DNA of 64,000 nucleotides, taken from Tillandsia leiboldiana (taxonomy: Eukaryota; Streptophyta; Magnoliopsida; Poales; Bromeliaceae). The translations under genes were made by a program, and so were the position numbers. The notes under the pieces were generated by a model, which was not told the origin of the DNA, searched no databases, and saw only the letters and a program-made list of their open reading frames with translations. Where the stretch lies: contig CM055062.1 of assembly GCA_029204045.2 (NCBI GenBank), forward strand, positions 3,764,386 to 3,828,385, in the 5' to 3' direction. Below, piece by piece: positions 1 through 10,732 of the stretch (positions within the stretch are counted from its first letter, which is position 1; every line of letters begins with the position of its first letter).

Positions 1-1454
1 TTAGTCAAAAATGAGGTAAGCAACAACCACCAACCTCGAAAAGCGCAATCCACACCCAAATAGTCTCCTAGCTGTCCACAGTCCTCTAATCCCGCAATTC
101 ACTGAAAACAGTGCACAGCTGTACAGAACAACGCACCCGGTATAAATACAAGTCCGAAAAATATAGTATTTGCTGTTTTCCAAACAGCACGGAAAAAGAG
201 GAGTTTTTCACCTATGTACAATGCTCCAAAAAATCCAAAAAAATTACGGTTGCGTTCCTTGCGACGAGTAGATCGAAATCGACTACTTAAATGCCTCGAT
301 CGGATGCTCCTAGCTCAAGATATAAATCAGAGAATTCGATGCTGTCCAGAAAATACCACAGCAAAAGGGGGGTCAAAGGTGCCTCGGGAACTGTGCCAAA
401 AGTGGGAAACAGAGCAAAGTGATCAACACGAAAAACGAAGCCTTACGTCTTAGGAATACGTTGCCGCAAAAATCGTTCAAAAATTCCTCCTGGTTAGCAC
501 ACAGGGATTTTCCGACTGAACTATGACGGAAAATGGGCCGAAATCGAAAATCGTCGCAGTACGCCGTGTCGCAGATAACTCGCTGTCGGCAACTCCAAAA
601 ATTCTGAAACTTCTGGGGAAGAGAGAGAACAGAGAGAGGAACAATTTTCGTAAAGGCCACAAGCTCGGATTCTCTCTCTACAATTTGGAATTGCAGAGTG
701 AAGAGGGAGGTGGCTTAAATAATGGGCCAAGGAATCTTCGGGCTCCACACCAGATCCGGGCCCAAACAGGAAACACCAAGACTGACGAACCAGAACGCGC
801 CACGTGTCCTCAAAATAGGAAACATCCATGCAAGGCCATTCAGAATTTGCCACGTGTCACCCGGGGAAGCATGTGCCCGGTCCCCGCACCGGGCTTTTCG
901 GAAAATGTCGGCCAATCGGAGCGTGCCACGTGTCACAGTCCCCGCCGCCTTCTAGAAGCCGTCCAACCAATCAGAGAACGCCACGTGGCAAAAGCAATCT
1001 TCGGTGCTCCCAGTGCACGCGCCTGTCCGTGGACCCGCCGCCCGCGCGCCGCGCCTGCCCGCGCTGCCCGTGCCTGCCCGCGGCCGCGTTCCCGCTCTGC
1101 GCCGCCGCGCGCCGCCTTGCTCCGCCGCCTGCCGGTCGCCGCCGGTCGCCGGAACAGTATTTCCGGCGGCCGGAGTTACTGTTCCGGCGTGAACAGTAAC
1201 TTTTGGCGAAAAAATCAAGTGAATAGCCCATTTTGATCGTTTTCGCGTGCTGAGTCCAAATTCGCTATCCATTTTGCCAAATTCTCATCCGAAATTTTGC
1301 CGAAAGCCCCCGGGAAGCCCACTTGATCCAGTTTTTCGTGCCGGATCCATTTCTGAGATCCGTTTTCGATACTACTAGCTCCGATACACTGTGTGAGCCT
1401 CCTGTAGTCACTGTAATCACTGCAACAGTCTCTGCGGAAGTCCGGATCCTCACA
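1..1454 (-). repeat. 3' LTR of element B (partial)
   Basis: This stretch is a direct repeat of 7131-8583; position 1 aligns with 7131. It ends in CTCACA, read on the minus strand as the TG-starting LTR terminus TGTGAGGATCC. About 1.6 kb of the LTR should lie left of the window. It repeats the G-box cluster of its partner, with CACGTG cores at about 801, 851, 927 and 982, and a GC-rich block at 1010-1150. Confidence 0.93.
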
Positions 1455-1466
1455 TCCTCCCCCACT
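1455..1466 (-). other. Polypurine tract of element B
   Basis: On the minus strand this reads AGTGGGGGAGGA and directly abuts the TG of the 3' LTR. That is the expected position and composition of the plus-strand priming site of a gypsy element. Confidence 0.85.
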
Positions 1467-1512
1467 AAAAAGAGTTTCGTCCTCGAAACGAGACTAAACT
1501 AAACCACAATCC

Positions 1513-2555
1513 TCAGTCCGATGTCTCAAATAAGTAGGGGTGGGTATCCCTCATCTCCGACTCGAGCTCCCACGTAGCCTCGCGCTCGTCATGATTGTTC
1601 CAAAGGATCTTCACATAGGGAATGGCTCGACTGCGCAATTCTCTCACCTCTCGATCCAGAATCCGCAGTGGGCGCTCCTCATACCTCAAATCCTCACTAG
1701 TCTCGAGTGGTGTGAAGTCGATGACGTGCGATGGGTCGAAGACGTACCTCCTCAGAGTAGAAACATGAAATACATCGTGGACACCAGCCAGCCTCGGAGG
1801 AAGTGCAAGTCGGTAGGCAACTGGCCCGATACGCTCTAATACCTCAAAGGGTCCAATATATCGGGGGCTAAGTTTCCCACGAATGCCGAACCTTTTGATT
1901 CCTTTGGACGGTGAGACTTTCAGAAATACATGATCTCCAATCTGAAACTCTAAGTCTCGTCGCCGAACATCGGCATAACTCCTTTGTCGGCTTTGGGCGG
2001 TCTGAAGATGCTTTCGAATCACTCGGACCTTCTCCTCTGCCTCTAATAATAAATCTGGCCCCAAGGTCCGCCTCTCGCCCACGTCACTCCAATAAAGCGG
2101 TGATCGACACTTGCGTCTATATAACGCTTCAAATGGAGTCATCTGAATGCTCGCTTGAAAGCTATTGTTGTACGCGAACTCAGCCAAAGATAAGTGTCGA
2201 AGCCACCCTCCGCCGAAATCCAAGACGCAAGCCCTCAGCATGTCTTCCAAGATTTGTATAGTCCGCTCTGACTGCCCATCAGTCTGCGGATGAAAAGCTG
2301 TACTGAACCTGAGCTGAGTCCCCAAGGCTGTCTGCAAGCTCTTCCAGAAACGCGAAACAAACCTCGGGTCTCTATCTGATACTATGGAGGCTGGTACTCC
2401 ATGTAATCTCACTATCTCATCTAGATATAACTGGGCTAGTCGCTCGAGTGGCCAAGTAGTCTGCATAGGCAAGAAGTGCGCTGACTTGGTAAGTCGATCT
2501 ACAACTACCCAGATAGCATCTGCTCCTCCCTGTGCCCTCGGTAGTCCGACCACGA
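1513..2555 (-). pseudogene. Integrase core and C-terminus of element B (N-terminus deleted)
   Basis: The frame encodes a Ty3/gypsy integrase from just before the first catalytic aspartate to the stop. Visible motifs are VVVDRLTKSAHF (first D), SIVSDRDPRFVSRFW (second D) and HPQTDGQSER (catalytic E), then a GPF-type module (RYIGPFEVLERIGPVAYRL) and a chromodomain-like tail ending near ATWELESEMR. The HHCC zinc-binding domain is missing. RNase H and the end of RT are missing as well, because the upstream DNA jumps straight into RT sequence near 2556. The open frame extends a little past the junction to 2601 only by chance. Integrase would insert cDNA into the genome and the tail may steer target choice, but this copy cannot be functional. 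Confidence 0.9.
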
Positions 2556-4138
2556 AATCACATGGCCCAAGAAGACTACCTCCCGAAGCCAAAACTCGCA
2601 CTTCACTAGCTTGGCATACAACTTCTTCTCTCGCAGAAGTTGCAGCACAATCCTCAGGTGCTCCTCATGCTCAGCATCACTCTGGGAGTAAACCAAGACA
2701 TCATCAATGAACACTACCACGAATCGATCTAAGTACGGTCGGAAGATCCGATTCATTAAATCCATAAATGCGGCAGGGGCATTAGTTAGTCCAAAAGGCA
2801 TAACTGTAAACTCATAATGTCCATACCGTGACCTGAATGCTGTCTTCGGAATATCCTCGGTCTTCACCTTCAACTGGTGGTAACCGGACTGCAGATCTAT
2901 CTTAGAGAAGACACAAGACCCTTGCAGCTGATCAAAGAGATCATCGATGCGCGGCAAAGGGAAGGGTACTTGTTCTTGATGGTCACTTTATTTAATTCCC
3001 TATAGTCCACACACAGTCGAAGTGACCCATCCTTCTTCTTCACGAATAGCACCGGCGCTCCCCAAGGCGACACACTCGGCCTAATAAAGCCCTTGTCCAT
3101 CAAATCCTGGAGTTGCGCCTTAAGCTCTCGCAGCTCAGCCGGTGCCATCCGGTAAGGAGCCTTAGAGATTGGCACAGTTCCTAGAACTATGTCAATCACG
3201 AACTCAATCTCCCTATCTGGTGGCATGCTAGTCAGCTCAGGTGGAAAAACATCCGGGAACTCGCGGGCAATAGGGATATCCCCGAGTCCCGGCGCCGCCG
3301 TAGGCCCCTCAACAACACTAGCCAAAAAGGCTACACATCCTCGATGGATCATCTGCCTCGCTCGGGAAGTCGAAACCATAGAGGCAAAGAAAGCACTGTG
3401 ACATCCCCGGTATACCAACATCTCCTGGCCTGGCTCTCTAAAAGTGACCGTCCTTGCGGCACAGTCAATAGTCACGAAATACCGGGCCAGCCAGTCCATC
3501 CCGAGAATCACATCAAAGTCCCTTAGCTGTCTCAAGACCAATAGGTCTGCTGGCATAATCCAGGACTCGATCTGCATCGGGCAGGACCAACAGCACTCCT
3601 CCACGTGCAAAGTGTGATCGGGAATCTGAACCTCTCGTGCACGTGGTAAAAGTCCTACCTCTAACCCATGTAATGATGCAAATGATCTACTAATAAAAGA
3701 ATGTGATGCTCCAGTATCAAATAAAGTACGAGTCCTAATGCCAGAAAGTAAGGTGATACCTGCCACCACATGATCTCCTGCCGAAGAATCCTCTACCTGC
3801 GCAGCATACACTCGCCCACTCTGAGCTGGAGGGCGATAATCTGTGGGATGGGAAGAAGATGGCCTGCTCGCTGGAGCATATGGCCGCTGAGCCGTCGACC
3901 GCTGCTGCGATGAAGATGGAGCAGATGCTGAAGAAGGGACGGCGGAGATCGAAAAGGGGCACGAAGCTCGAATATGCCCGGACTGTCCACATCCATAGCA
4001 GCGACCCCACCGCTGGTCGCAGGTGCCGGAAAAATGCTGACCTCCACAGAAAATACAACTGCTGGGGGCCCGTGGCTGTCGTGACTGCGGTTGCTGTTGA
4101 GACTGCCGCTGTCGCTGAGGCTGCCGCTGCGACCCACG
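2556..4138 (-). pseudogene. Zinc knuckle, protease and partial reverse transcriptase of element B
   Basis: On the minus strand the region continues the gag frame after a stop. It encodes a CCHC knuckle (CYGCGQSGHIRASC near 4010-3970), a retropepsin with LFDTGASHSFIS near 3715, and RT fingers and palm. RT motifs include VLFVKKKDGSLRLCVDYRELN and FIDDVLVYSQ, the YxDD-equivalent catalytic box. A short duplication-like insertion near 2955-2965 shifts the frame between the fingers and palm of RT. RT sequence then stops after the motif FLGHVIS and is joined to integrase, so the RT thumb, RNase H and integrase zinc domain are absent. In family members this would be one Gag-Pol polyprotein cleaved by its own protease. 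Confidence 0.88.
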
Positions 4139-5221
4139 CTACGACGACTGTGATCTCTGCTGCTGTTGCCGCTGCTGGGGCCTCTGGGATCCACCAGGCC
4201 CTCGCCGCTCAAACCGTCCTTGGCCGGGAAACTTTGGCTGAGACGGTCGTGGCGGCCTCCACGAACTAGCCTGTCCCCCAACTTCCGGTGCCGGTCGCTT
4301 CGCCCCCGGGATCACTACGGAAGCTGGAGCTACCTCCTCCATCACTACATCCCCGCATTCCACATAGAGCGCCTGCTCTATCGAGGCCTCCAAGGTCTGC
4401 AATCTACGCGAGCGAACCAGTTGAAAAAGGTCCCGGCGTAACCCTCGCTCGAACATGTAAATCCGGTGCGCCTCATCCCTGGCCACGTTTGGTACACACG
4501 CCAACAACTGATTGAAATTCGCAATATACTCATGCATGGGCCGATCTCCCTGGCGAAGGTTTCTCAACTGCTCCTCCAACCTCTGTCGGATGCTTTCCGG
4601 GAAGAAAGCCCCAAGAAGGAGACTGCGGAACTCCGCCCAGGTCAGGAGCTGAGCCCCAGGCGGACCAGCCGGTCGAACACGCCGCCACCAAGCCTCGGCG
4701 TTGCGCTCCAAAAAGTTCGTCGCCAATAACACCTGGTATCGCTCCTCGATGAACAATGTCTCAAAACGTCGCTCCATCGCCGTGATCCACGACTCTGCCT
4801 CCCACGGCTCTGCACTCTGCCCTGAGAAATGGGGTGGGTCAAACTGGCGAAATCTCATCAACAAGTCAACCATCTCCCGCTGCTCTGCCGGGGTCAGAGG
4901 TCCCGTCAACCCAGACGGCTGTCTACCAGTACCCCGAGCAACAGGGGATGCCGGGGTCACCGGTACAACTGGGGGAATCACAGCAGGGGAAGAAGGTACG
5001 GGAGAACTCTCCGGGGGTGCTACAACAGGCTGCGCCCTCTGCTCTAACATCTGCGTCAGCCGACCCATGGCCTCCTCCTGACGCCGAACAGCCTCCGACA
5101 TCTGAGCCATCTGAGCCTGTAGCTCCTGCACCTCACTCTGCTGGCCTTGCCCGGACTCCTCCTGCTCGGGCTCAGGGGAAGAAGGCTGAGAACGCGTCAA
5201 CATCTTGCGTCGCGGAGGCAT
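4139..5221 (-). pseudogene. Gag of element B, ended by a premature stop before the zinc knuckle
   Basis: The likely start is the ATG of MPPRRK at 5221, a common gypsy Gag opening; the upstream in-frame ATG at 5251 is less typical. The product would be about 360 residues. It has an acidic, Gln-rich N-terminus with a probable coiled coil (ELQAQMAQMSEAVRRQEEAM), a Pro/Val-rich linker, and the retrotransposon gag domain (ESWITAMERRFETLF, AEAWWRRVRP, FREEL-like LGAFFPESIRQRLEEQLRNL). The TAG at 4141-4139 falls in a Gln/Arg/Ser-rich tract. The same frame stays open afterwards through the knuckle and protease, so the stop looks like a point mutation in a once continuous Gag-Pol frame. Gag would form the cytoplasmic particle. 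Confidence 0.85.
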
Positions 5222-5492
5222 CCTGCCACAAAAACCCACAATTAGTAACATAACCCCACACGACCCAATCTAGCGAAAGTCAAAGGCATCCCCCTATTTC
5301 TGTGACTTTAAGTTGTCTGCAGCCAACATAACTGTTCACCAGAAGTTGGGTATGTCGATCCCTCCTCACTCACTGGAAGAGTCAAATAAATAAATCAACG
5401 ACTTTCGCAAAATGTCACGTCTCTCACGCCCTATCATCCTAGGGTCTGCCAAAAGCCTAGGGTTTCCTAAGTCCCGACTGACCTATCCCTAA
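5222..5492 (-). other. Leader of element B between PBS and gag
   Basis: About 270 bp of noncoding sequence lie between the primer binding site and the gag start. This is the usual place for packaging and translation-control signals, but I see no specific motif. Confidence 0.6.
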
Positions 5493-5504
5493 GCTCTGAT
5501 ACCA
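5493..5504 (-). other. Primer binding site of element B (tRNA-iMet)
   Basis: The minus strand reads TGGTATCAGAGC, the standard complement of the 3' end of plant initiator tRNA-Met. It lies eight bases inside the LTR end at 5513, which fixes the LTR boundary and the element's orientation. Confidence 0.93.
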
Positions 5505-6419
5505 ACTTAATCTGTCAAGCCCCGGGTGTAAACCAGAACCCGGGCCCGTCTACAGATCCACCGTGCACACGGAATTTTCCGCGTACACGAAGCGCTGGTA
5601 ACCTGCTCAGAAATAAGATGTACAATAAAAGAGCATAATACAGAGCTGAAATAGAAGAACCACATAGTATCTCAGACTGGAACTAAGAATAAAGCTGTAA
5701 TAAATACAATAATCTCCCAACTCACCAAAATAGTACAACCAGCTGGCTAAAACCAGACCCAAAAGTAAAATGCTACAGTATGAGATATAAAAAGGGGTAC
5801 AATATAAGTCCAGCTACTCTCACGGTCGGGGCAGACGATCTAGCTAGTCCGCTATCCTCTTACCTTGATCTGCCGCTGATGGGCCAGCAGCTCCCGCAGA
5901 CGACTCTGCAAAACAACGGGAAAAGATAGAAAACAACAATGGGGGGTGAGAACTACTAGATAAACCAGTAGCCTTCCCTAATGGGTAAAAGCTCAACTCT
6001 GACGCACCCACTAGGACTATTAGAGGCGGGAGGAAAAGGTGAAGTGGTAAGGTAAATAAGGCACTGAAATAGGGAGACTACCACTACTATGCCTCTAAAT
6101 GCAATACTGAAAGAAATGACTGTATGAATGCATCAGGAAACAGTATCAGACCAAATAAACCCAATCTAGACACCAGAAAAATTCTGGTACTGCCTGCTCT
6201 GTCATCAATCTCATGAACTCAGTATCTCCATTGTCAAAATGACCGGAACCCAACACGGTCTGACCGGCACCCAACACGGTCTAAAGCCTACTCCGGGGTG
6301 GCACTCGAGGGGAGCGACCCACACGAGTAGAGTACCTCTGTATCAAGCATCTCTGTAACCAATGTCTCACAATAGCAGGACTGGATCATGACTATGATCA
6401 AAGTGAGAAAAATCCATCC

Positions 6420-6710
6420 ACTAAAGTAACCCTAATCCCCAATCAGATGCAATAGTAATCAACAAGTGAGAAACACCATCCACTAGAGAAATCTGATACC
6501 CAGTCTGATGCAATAGTACTCAATAAGTGGGAAACTCCAACCACTAGGGAAATCTGATACCCAATCTGATGCATAAATGAACATCCGGTCAACCGCCTAA
6601 TGTTCGCGGTCGCCGCAACACCCCATAAGTCCAAACTGATAAAGTAATCAACATCTAGCTAACCGCCTAATATCCGCGGCTACCACAATGCCCCACAATC
6701 TATAATCGAG
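6420..6710. repeat. Short tandem repeats inside LTR B
   Basis: Two kinds of degenerate tandem repeats are visible. A unit of about 60 bp containing ATCTGATACCCAATCTGATGCA occurs two to three times at 6435-6570. A unit containing AACCGCCTAAT and CGGC..CCGCAA.. occurs twice at about 6585-6700. They lie in the U5-proximal half of the LTR. Confidence 0.7.
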
Positions 6711-7842
6711 TCTAACCCGTCCCTGACTCGATGACCTCGACTACACTATCCCAAAACCCTGCGCAAACCGAGCCACATGCATTTGAATAACAAGGAGAAC
6801 AACGAAACATGGTTTCTCCTAAGTTAAGTCCCAATATGATAGTGTAGCAATAAATAGTGGCCTAAATAGATGTCCAAACAAGCATGCAATTGTCATCTTT
6901 TAAAACTGTAGAAGAGTGTCTGATGTTTATTTTAAAAAGATTGATATTAATATACCAACAGGATAAGTCATTTGCATGCGAGAATAGGATATAGCATTTG
7001 TCCCAACAATAGTGTCCCAATTTAACATAAATGAGCTGTCATATAATTTGTGGGGTCTACTCATGCAATTCACTATTGGAATACCGATTATCAGTTTTAA
7101 AAATAGGGGATATCTAATACTCCTAGTGAGTTAGTCAAAAATGAGGTAAGCAACAACCACCCACCTCGAAAAGCGCAATCCACACCCAAATAGTCTCCTA
7201 GCTGTCCACCGTCCTCTAATCCCGCAATTCACTGAAAACAGTGCATAGCTGTACAGAACAACGCACCCGGTATAAATACAAGTCCGAAAAATACAGTATT
7301 TGCTGTTTTCCAAACAGCACGGAAAAAGAGGAGTTTTTCACCTCTGTACAGTGCTCTGAAAAATCCAGAAAAATTACGGTTGTGTTCCTTGTGACGAGTA
7401 GATCGAAATCGACTACTTAAACGCCTCGATCCGATGCTCCTAGCTTAAGATATAAATCGGAGAAGTCGATACTGTCCAGAAAATACCACAGCAAAAGGGG
7501 GGTCAAAGGTGCCTCGGGAATTGTGCCAAAAGTGGGAAACGGAGCAAAGTGATCAACACGAAAAACGAAGCCTTACCTCTTAGGAATACGTTGCCGTAAA
7601 AATAGTTTAAAAATTCCTCCTGGTTAGCACACAGGGATTTTCCGACTGAACTGTGACGGAAAATGGGCCGAAATCGAAAATCGTCGCAGTACGCCGTGTT
7701 GCAGATAACTCGCTGTCGGCAACTCCAAAAATTCTGAAACTTCTAGGGGAGAGAGAGAACAGAGAGAGGAACAATTTTCGTAAGGCCACAAGCTCGGATT
7801 CTCTCTCTACAATTTGGAATTGCAGAGTGAAGAGGGAGGTGG

Positions 7843-8118
7843 CTTAAATAATGGGCCAAGGAATCTTCGGGCTCCACACCAGATCCGGGCCCAAATAGGA
7901 AACACCAAAACTGACGAACCAGAATGCGCCACGTGTCCTCAAAACAGGAAACATCCATGCAAGGCCATTCAGAATTTGCCACGTGTCACCCGGGGAAGCA
8001 TGTGCCCGGTCCCCGCACCGGGTTTTCCGAAAAATGTCGGCCAATCGGAGCGTGCCACGTGTCACATACCCCGCCGCCTTCTAGAAGCCGTCCAACCAAT
8101 CAGAGGACGCCACGTGGC
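7843..8118 (-). promoter_or_regulatory. G-box cluster with TATA-like sequence in LTR B
   Basis: Four CACGTG cores occur as GCCACGTGTC or GCCACGTGGC at 7928, 7978, 8054 and 8109, spaced 50-76 bp. CCAAT motifs lie beside the last two (8041 and 8096). On the minus strand they are followed by GGCCCA and a TATA-like ATTATTTAAG at 7852-7843, then a CT-rich stretch that could hold the transcription start. G-boxes bind bZIP and bHLH factors in plants. The assignment as the LTR promoter is inferred from order and spacing. Confidence 0.55.
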
Positions 8119-8583
8119 AAAAGAAATCTTCGGTGCTCCCGGTGCACGCGCCTGTCCGTGGACCCGCCGCCCGCGCGCCGCGCCTGCCCGCGCCTGCCCG
8201 CGCTGCCCGTGCCTGCCCACGGCTGCGTTCCCGCTCTGCGCCGCCTTGCTCCGCCGCCTGCCAGTCGCCGCCGGTTGCCGGAACAATATTTACGGCTGAC
8301 GGAGTTACTGTTCCGGCGTGAACAGTAACTTTTGGCGAAAAAATCAAGTGAATAGCCCATTTTGATCGTTTTCGCGTGCTGAGTCCAAATCCGCTATCCA
8401 TTTTGCCAAATTCTCATCCGAAATTTTGCCGAAAGCCCCCGGGAAGCCCACTTGATCCGGTTTTTCGTGCCGGATCCATTTCTGAGATCCGTTTTCGACA
8501 CTACTAGCTCCGATACACTGTGTGAGCCTCCTGTAGTCACTGTAATCACTGCAACAGTCTCTGCGAAAGTCCGGATCCTCACA

Positions 8584-9920
8584 AAAACGCTCATAATTCT
8601 AATCGACACCGGCAGTACCCACAGTTTCATCGACCTGCAAGTTGCTAAGGAGGTGAAAGCTATGGTGGAAACAGCATCACCCCTAGTTGTAACTGTGGCC
8701 AATGGACAAAAAATTCTGAGCAAGTTAAAATGCCCAGATTTCTCATGGGAGATGCAAGGCCAAGAGTTCAGAGCAGAGTTGACGATGATTAGGCTGGAAG
8801 GGTCTAGTGTTGTGCTGGGAATTGACCGGCTCAGGTCATATGGGAGGGTAACCTTCGATTTCCAAAGAAATTCAGTGACCATTGTTAAGGGGGGTCAAGA
8901 CCTGGAACTGCAAGGAATGGAGAAATGAGCCAAACTGAAGCTGATATCTGCAGCACAATGGTGCCAAGAAGCTAAGAGGGGTGAATGTTACCTCATAAGT
9001 AAATGTGTAATGACTGAGAGTGCAGTACAAGAAGCAACCATACACCCCACACTACAGCAGCTTCTGGAGCAATATCAAGATGTATTTGAAGAACCCAAGG
9101 AACTGCCCCCTTAGAGGCTGCAAGATCACAAGATTCCAATACACCCCGGGGCAGCCCGAGTCAATGTTAAGCCTCATAGATATTCTCACGAACAAAAAAA
9201 TGAAATAAAAAGGCAAGTGATGGAAATGATGGAGCACTCCATCATTGAACCAACCAGCAGCCCCTTCGCATCGCCAGCTCTATTAGTCAAGAAGAAAGAT
9301 GGAACATGGAGAATGTGCATCAATTACAGACAACTAAACAAACTCACAGTGAAGGATAAATTCCCAATCCCTGTTATAGACGATCTGCTGGATGAGTTGG
9401 GAGAATCGCAATGGTTTTCTACGATAGACTTGCGGTCAGGGTATCATCAAATCAGAGTCAACCCCAGCGACATTCCAAAGACTGCTTTTCGCACACACCA
9501 AGGGCATTACGAGTTCAAGGTCATGCCGTTTGGATTGACGAATGCTCCCGCGACATTTCAAGCAGTGATGAATGGTATTTTTTCCCCCTACTTGAGGAGA
9601 TTTGTGTTGGTTTTCTTCGACGATATTCTAATCTATAACAAGACTTTTGAAGATCGTGTGAGACACTCGGGCATAGTTCTTGAAGAACTAAGAAGAAACC
9701 AATTGTATGTGAAGCGAAGTAAATGTTGTTTCTGCCAGCAATCAGTAGAGTATTTAGGTTATGCAATCTCAGCAGAAGGAGTAGCTATGGATCCCTCTAT
9801 GATCGAAGCAATGCTTAATTGGTCTGTTCCGAAAGCAATCAAGGGCCTCAGGGGATTCCTCGGGCTAACAACAGGAAGTTCATCAAAGGGTATGGAGGGG
9901 TTTGCAAACCAGTGACATAG
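8584..9920 (+). pseudogene. Protease and reverse transcriptase of element A
   Basis: The protease has the IDTGSTHSFIDL active site near 8600 and a second flap-like block (VVLGIDRLRSYG). RT follows with PALLVKKKDGTWRMC, the aspartate of STIDLRSGYHQIRV, the conserved block MPFGLTNAPATFQ, and the catalytic box VFFDDILIYN near 9620. The frame is one reading phase from 8584 to about 9890 but is broken by TGA at 8926 and TAG at 9112. A frameshift near 9890 then moves the reading to another phase. The apparent open frame starting at 8452 is an artefact: its first part is LTR B sequence. Confidence 0.88.
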
Positions 9921-10732
9921 TTGCTCAAGAAAAACAAGTTTCAATGGACAGAGGAGGCCCAGCTGTCCTTCGAGGCCTTGAAAACAGCAATGACTAAGGC
10001 ACCTATTTTGGTCTTACCTGATTTCAGTCAACCCTTCACCCTGGAAGTGGATGCAAGCGGCATGGGTATTGGAGCAATATTGTCCCAACATGGAAGACCT
10101 ATAGCCTACTTAAGCAAGGCAATAGGTGAAAGGCATCTGGGACTGTCAAACCTATGAGAAGGAGTTCTTGGCGATCCTAATGGCAGTGCAAAAGTGGCGA
10201 CACTACCTAACCCCCAAACCATTCGTAATCAAGACTGACCATCAAAGCTTGAAGTACATCTTGGAGCAAAGGATATCCACCCCCATGCAGCAAAAAGGTA
10301 TGATGAAACTCATGGGCTTCGGTTATTCTATTCAATACAGGAAAGGAATGGAAAACATAGCGCGGATGCACTATCGAGAAGATTGGAAGAAGGGGTTAAT
10401 CTGGTTATTACTGCGGCACTACCTGCTTGGGTATAGGAGGTATAAGAAAGCTACAGATGGGACAGCGACTGCGAGAAATTGATTGCTGAATTGCTTCTAC
10501 CAAACTCCGCTCAGGGATACTACACGTATAGAAATGAGGTATTAAGAATGAATGGGAGGTTGTGCATTAGGAGAAATGGGGATATGAGAAGGAAGATCCT
10601 AGAGCAGATGCACAGCTCCCCTCTTCGGGGACACTCTGACATCCAGCACACTTACAGAAGGATCAAAGAACATTTTTACTAGTCGGGTCAGAAAAAGAAA
10701 GTGGAAGCGTGGGTAAGAGACTATGTCGTATG
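9921..10732 (+). pseudogene. RNase H and integrase zinc domain of element A
   Basis: A shifted frame continues the polyprotein. It shows the RT connection region (KKNKFQWTEEAQLSFEALK) and the RNase H opening FTLEVDASGMGIGAILSQ with its catalytic Asp. A frameshift near 10140 is followed by YEKEFLAILMAVQKWRHYL and KTDHQSLKYILEQR. After more breaks comes the start of the integrase zinc-binding domain (HSSPLRGHSDIQHTYRRIKEHFY, stop at 10680, then the CxxC side). The sequence is cut at 10732 by solo LTR D, inside the second Cys region of the HHCC domain. Confidence 0.85.

Larger units (their letters stand above)
1..8583 (-). mobile_element. Ty3/gypsy chromovirus-like LTR retrotransposon (element B), left end cut by window
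   Basis: Two direct repeats (1-1454 and 7131-8583) flank a minus-strand gag-pol region, a primer binding site and a polypurine tract, which is the full anatomy of an LTR retrotransposon. On the minus strand the order is LTR, PBS, gag, zinc knuckle, protease, RT, integrase, PPT, LTR, so this is Ty3/gypsy. The integrase C-terminus has a chromodomain-like tail, as in Tekay/Del-type chromoviruses (lineage inferred). Coding is broken by a stop, a frameshift and an internal deletion, so the element is not autonomous. The two LTR copies differ at many sites and by small indels, so the insertion is older than array G. It sits inside plus-strand gypsy element A, which resumes at 8584. The left target duplication lies outside the window. 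Confidence 0.93.
5513..8583 (-). repeat. 5' LTR of element B (3,071 bp)
   Basis: The LTR runs from TGTCAAGCCCCGGG at 5513 to CTCACA at 8583, giving TG...CA ends in either reading. Its inner end abuts the PBS. The portion from 7131 on is duplicated at window positions 1-1454. On the minus strand the promoter side (U3) is near 8583 and the R/U5 side towards 5513. The terminal 50 bp near 5513 resemble the termini of LTRs D, E and G, including the GGGCCCGGGT and GGCTTGACA blocks, so these are related families. Confidence 0.93.

Noticed and set aside
8452..8583. N-terminal extension of the protease ORF of element A
   Set aside because: These bases are the end of LTR B; the frame crosses the insertion junction by chance.
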